In this document: in pieces, positions 4,332 to 7,403 of the stretch | How positions within the stretch are numbered: position 1 is the first letter of the stretch | How the letters are laid out: each line of letters starts with the position of its first letter | DNA from: Spirochaetota bacterium | GTDB lineage: Bacteria; Spirochaetota; Spirochaetia; Treponematales; UBA12059 | DNA length: 7,403 nt | NCBI GenBank assembly: GCA_029565815.1 | Contig: JAKQNL010000233.1 | Coordinates: 1-7,403, forward strand | Reading direction: 5' to 3' | Program-made: the position numbers and the translations under genes | The notes under the pieces: model-generated | The model's input: only the letters and a program-made list of their open reading frames with translations | The model's database searches: none | Told to the model about the DNA's origin: nothing

Positions 4332-7034
4332 ATGAACAAGCACAGTGGACAGAATGGCAGCGAACAGCTGCCTACGGATGAGAAGCCAACCAGGCACGGC
4401 AAAGGCCGTCGCGTAGCAAAAGCTTTATTGTGGACAGTCGGCATTCTGGTCGGCCTACCCGTAGTCATGGCGCTTGTGTTGCTTGCCACAGCGCTCATCT
4501 TCCGCTCCGACCCAAGCGCCCACATGCCGGAAGGCTTTAGCGCTTACGCAACACTGCCGTCGGCATCCGGCTTTGTAAGCGAAGCGCTGCACCTGAAAGC
4601 CCTGGACGCAGCGCTGTCGGATCCGGCTAGCGCCAGCTTGCGCGGAACGGTCAGAAGCATGCGTGCAAATCCATTTCTGCGCTCGAGCCTGTTTAAGCGG
4701 CTTGCCAATATACGGGTGGACATAGCCGCATACGACAAGGGTTTTGTGCTAGCAGCCGACCTTGGGCTGCGCTCGGCACTCACGAGGCTTGCCCATCCGC
4801 TTGCGCGCATGGCTCCGGGTCTCCTTAAAAAGGTAGCGGGACTAAGCTACCAGGCAGAAGAATCCCCTCCACGTTTCGTCTACGAAAGCGACGGCATACG
4901 CATGTACGCGCTGGTGTACCGGAATGTGCTCATCGCATCGTCCGACCCTGGCCTCCTAGCCATGGCAGCTCGTCCAAGCCGACTGGAAGGCGAGCGCGCG
5001 CTTGCTAAAGCGCTCAGTGCTCCGGGGAAAGCATCCTTACGCTTTCTTGCCGATACGCAAAAGCTGAAAGCAGGCATGGGTTCTGAAAGCGGAAATCCCT
5101 TGGGCTCCATCCTACAAGCGTTGAGCTTTCCGTCGCTGTCCGTCGTGGACCTTGGTTTAAGCGACCAGCGAATAAGCCTTAACGTCCAGCTGCCATGGTC
5201 CAGTAGCGACACGGGGCTGTCCGAGCTTTTGGGCAAACGGGCACGAACGCCGTCGTTCTTAAGCCGGCTACCGGAGTCGGCTGAATATTTTAGCCTTCTG
5301 TCCCTAGCCAAACCGAATGTGCTGTGGGAAACACTTGCGCCCTTCCTTGGGCATAGCACGCAGTCCACCTACGACACGGCAAACAGCGCGGCAAAAGCTG
5401 CCTTTGGCATGGAGATACAAACCATGCTGTTTTCCTGGATGGGAGAAGAGCTTGGCATCATGGGATCGGCCACGGGTCCCGCCCCTGTTTTTTTCGTATC
5501 GATAGCGGATGAGCGAGCGCGGAAAACCGTATTCGAAAAAGCCTTCGATTCAATCCTGGTGGGCAGGGACATTTCCGCCATGGTAAACGGCGTTCGCGTG
5601 CCGCGCATCATATTCCCCCGCTGGCTTTCCGGCTTTCTGGAAAAACTTGGCGTAAAGCTTGTAGAGCCATACTACCTGGTTGAAGACGGCTTTTTGTGGC
5701 TGTCGTCCAGCGCGGAAACCCTTGCATCCTGCGTGGCAGAATCCAGATCCGGCCGACTCCTGGTAAAAACCGAACGCTGGAAAACAGTATCCAAAGACAT
5801 ATCGCCGGAAGCATCCGCTATCGTGTATTACAGCCTCGACCGATCAGTGCCGTTTTTCCTACGCTCCTCGGGGGGCATTACCAAAGCCCTGCAGCTGTAC
5901 CGGCGTGGCGTCGCTGTACTTCGTAGCGGCAAGGATGGCCTATCGCTCAGCCTGTCGGCCGTGAACGTGCCCGGGACAAGCGCAGCCGAACTACCAGGCT
6001 TCCCGGCCAAAGCCCCTTCCAGAATGGACAGCGACCCGGTGTTGACCCGCGGCGAGAACGGCGCTCCTATGGCGTATTGGACATCCGGGAAAACGGTACT
6101 GGCCATGGATCTTTCTTCCGGAGCCACCGAGCGCCTGGAGCTGGATGATACGGCCATGTTCGCAGCCCAGCTGAGTAATGGCGCCGTGGTTTCCTTGTGG
6201 GCTGTATCCGCTAGCGGCACTATCTACCGCTGCGACGAAAACCTTAAAAGCCTAGCGGGCTTTCCGCTCGTAAGCGGACAGGCCGTATCCGCTTGGCCGG
6301 CGGTTTCCGGCAGCACGCTTGTCGTACCGGTTTCCGGGAACAATGCACTCATGCTCGTAGACCCAGATGGAAACATACGCTACTCGGCAGCCATGCATGC
6401 GCGGGCGCGAAGCGCAGCTGCAGTAACGGAAACGCTCATAGCTGCCCTACCCCGATCCTTTGACGCCCAGCTGTACCTGTTTGACGCTCAAGGCGAGCTT
6501 AAGCCCGGATGGCCGGTAGCCCTGTCATCGCTCGCTTCCGCCCCAGCCGTCATTGCTTCCACCGCACGTGATAATTTTGTAGCAGCTATTACCGAGGCCG
6601 GCGAGTTTAGCCTGTGGAACGTCGACGGCCAAAGCGCAGACGGATTCCCCGTAAGCTTGTACGGAACCTTTACCGCAGCTCCCGTGTGGGCTTCCGGCCT
6701 GCGTTCCTGGTATGCGCTATCTACCGAAGGCACGTTGTGGCATATCGCTGCCAACGGATCGGTGCTCGGCTCGGTTCCCCTGCCCAGAGGCCCGGCCCGC
6801 GACGGCATGCTAGCGGCCCTGGATTCCGACGGCGACGGCCTTGAGGAACTATACGTATCCGGTGGAGGAGATGCGCTGTACGCATATAGCCATGACCTTG
6901 CGCTCTTGCAGGGATTTCCGGTGCCGGGCATGGGCCTGCCATCTTTCATCGACATAGACGGCGACGGGCACCTGGATATGGTAAGTCGGGGAGCGGACGA
7001 CAGCATACATGCACGCGAAGGAGGCGACCGTTGA
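4332..7034 (+). CDS. Membrane-anchored DUF3352-like / beta-propeller protein
   Basis: 900 residues from ATG 4332, preferred over ATG 4317 because GGAAG (4319-4323) lies 8 nt before it. Residues 1-28 are polar and basic (RHGKGRR). Residues 29-57 are one transmembrane helix, so by the positive-inside rule the rest lies outside the cytoplasm. Residues about 60-550 resemble DUF3352-type proteins (SAYATLPSASGF, NVLIASSDPGLLAMA, GFLWLSSSAETLASC), a group of unknown function; this match is from memory. Residues about 550-895 look like a beta-propeller: G[FW]P motifs at 556, 643, 726, 771 and 861 fall on a period of about 43 residues, as in FG-GAP/VCBS-like repeats. Two calcium-loop motifs are present: DSDGDGLEE (831-839) and DIDGDGHLD (874-882). 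No catalytic motif is visible. The stop overlaps the TTG start of the next lipoprotein, suggesting a shared envelope function. The exact domain border is uncertain. Confidence 0.88.
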   Translation: MNKHSGQNGSEQLPTDEKPTRHGKGRRVAKALLWTVGILVGLPVVMALVLLATALIFRSDPSAHMPEGFSAYATLPSASGFVSEALHLKALDAALSDPASASLRGTVRSMRANPFLRSSLFKRLANIRVDIAAYDKGFVLAADLGLRSALTRLAHPLARMAPGLLKKVAGLSYQAEESPPRFVYESDGIRMYALVYRNVLIASSDPGLLAMAARPSRLEGERALAKALSAPGKASLRFLADTQKLKAGMGSESGNPLGSILQALSFPSLSVVDLGLSDQRISLNVQLPWSSSDTGLSELLGKRARTPSFLSRLPESAEYFSLLSLAKPNVLWETLAPFLGHSTQSTYDTANSAAKAAFGMEIQTMLFSWMGEELGIMGSATGPAPVFFVSIADERARKTVFEKAFDSILVGRDISAMVNGVRVPRIIFPRWLSGFLEKLGVKLVEPYYLVEDGFLWLSSSAETLASCVAESRSGRLLVKTERWKTVSKDISPEASAIVYYSLDRSVPFFLRSSGGITKALQLYRRGVAVLRSGKDGLSLSLSAVNVPGTSAAELPGFPAKAPSRMDSDPVLTRGENGAPMAYWTSGKTVLAMDLSSGATERLELDDTAMFAAQLSNGAVVSLWAVSASGTIYRCDENLKSLAGFPLVSGQAVSAWPAVSGSTLVVPVSGNNALMLVDPDGNIRYSAAMHARARSAAAVTETLIAALPRSFDAQLYLFDAQGELKPGWPVALSSLASAPAVIASTARDNFVAAITEAGEFSLWNVDGQSADGFPVSLYGTFTAAPVWASGLRSWYALSTEGTLWHIAANGSVLGSVPLPRGPARDGMLAALDSDGDGLEELYVSGGGDALYAYSHDLALLQGFPVPGMGLPSFIDIDGDGHLDMVSRGADDSIHAREGGDR

Positions 7035-7403
7035 CGCAGCAGAAACACAGAGCTATTGCACGCATGGTCGTTGTGGCGCTTACGCTATCCGTATGTGCAG
7101 CATCGTGTAGCAGTATCCAAAGCGACGTGCGCTACGATGCTCCCCAAGGCACAACCCCCGACGAGCTCCTTACCATAGAACGCAGCTTGGTTTCCCAACG
7201 TATCGAGCCGGATATGGCGGCCCTTAGCCAAACCAGAACGCGGCTTGCATCACTGTTAGCAAACCCAGGCAGCGACCCGGTGTTCCAGGCCAGGGTGCTT
7301 GCATTGCAGGCCGACGCCGCTTTGCTAGCCGGAGAAGCTGGCCTAGCTGCACGCACGGCGGACAAAGCTCTGTCGATATATCCGGGGGAAGAACTGGCCG
7401 CCC
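7031..7403 (+). CDS. Helical-repeat lipoprotein, TTG start (C terminus outside window)
   Basis: Partial; 124 codons are visible. The start is taken as TTG 7031-7033, because a full AAGGAGG (7018-7024) lies 6 nt upstream and the TTGA overlaps the stop of the preceding gene. It also yields a proper leader: a basic N-region (TQQKHRAIAR), a hydrophobic core (MVVVALTLSV) and the lipobox AASC with Cys26. The first in-frame ATG (7064) would remove the basic region and has no ribosome binding site. The mature part is helical; residues about 86-120 (FQARVLALQADAALLAGEAG, then ARTADKALSIYPGEE) read like a TPR-type pair of helices. It probably forms a complex or shared pathway with the propeller protein upstream. 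The lipobox matches that of the lipoprotein at 761 (AASC), but the rest is not obviously homologous. Function unknown. Confidence 0.82.
   Translation, partial: MTQQKHRAIARMVVVALTLSVCAASCSSIQSDVRYDAPQGTTPDELLTIERSLVSQRIEPDMAALSQTRTRLASLLANPGSDPVFQARVLALQADAALLAGEAGLAARTADKALSIYPGEELAA

Noticed and set aside
4251..4397. N-terminal extension of the M32 peptidase with a hydrophobic, signal-like stretch
   Set aside because: It overlaps the start of the divergent gene and has no matching family sequence, while the ATG at 4250 has AAAGGAG at ideal spacing and gives a normal M32 N terminus.

Overview
The window looks like chromosomal DNA of a Gram-negative-type (diderm) bacterium with moderately high GC. 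A spirochaete, perhaps related to Treponema, is my best guess. The guess rests on family impressions, not a search: a LysM-type protein ending in the 'DCLWRIA...DP..WP.LY.AN...NP.LV.PG' style I associate with spirochaetes, relaxed lipoboxes ending AASC, and an M32 carboxypeptidase. Protein-coding density is ordinary from about 330 onwards. I see no rRNA, tRNA, CRISPR array, transposase or phage gene.

Layout. (1) Bases 1-332 are the least ordinary part. They hold the tail of an upstream gene, a triple 8-nt CACRGAGN repeat, a GC-rich open frame that encodes a lipoprotein-like leader but has no usable start codon, a 14-bp near-perfect palindrome, and a second small inverted repeat beside a diverged copy of part of the palindrome. 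(2) 333-638 (minus) is a small four-cysteine TSCPD-domain protein. (3) 761-2544 (plus) is a translationally coupled pair: an alanine-rich, helical-repeat lipoprotein followed by a secreted protein with similar helical repeats and a C-terminal LysM-like domain. The pair ends at a strong terminator. (4) 2733-4250 (minus) is a complete M32 metallocarboxypeptidase with all the family motifs and its own terminator-like hairpin. (5) 4332-7034 (plus), divergent from the peptidase, is a 900-residue membrane-anchored protein with a long DUF3352-like region and a predicted seven-bladed propeller. It is coupled through a TTGA overlap to a further helical-repeat lipoprotein that runs off the window.

How the genes fit together. 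Four of the six main genes encode proteins predicted to act outside the cytoplasm: two lipoproteins, one LysM protein and one membrane-anchored propeller protein. They lie in two plus-strand transcription units. The simplest reading is two envelope-related operons separated by a cytoplasmic peptidase gene, with wall binding (LysM) and protein-protein scaffolding (helical repeats, propeller) as the likely themes. No pathway can be assigned from sequence alone. I found no convincing evidence of a new defence, mobile or RNA-based system. The most unexplained material is the repeat cluster at 100-325 and the two-part 900-residue protein.
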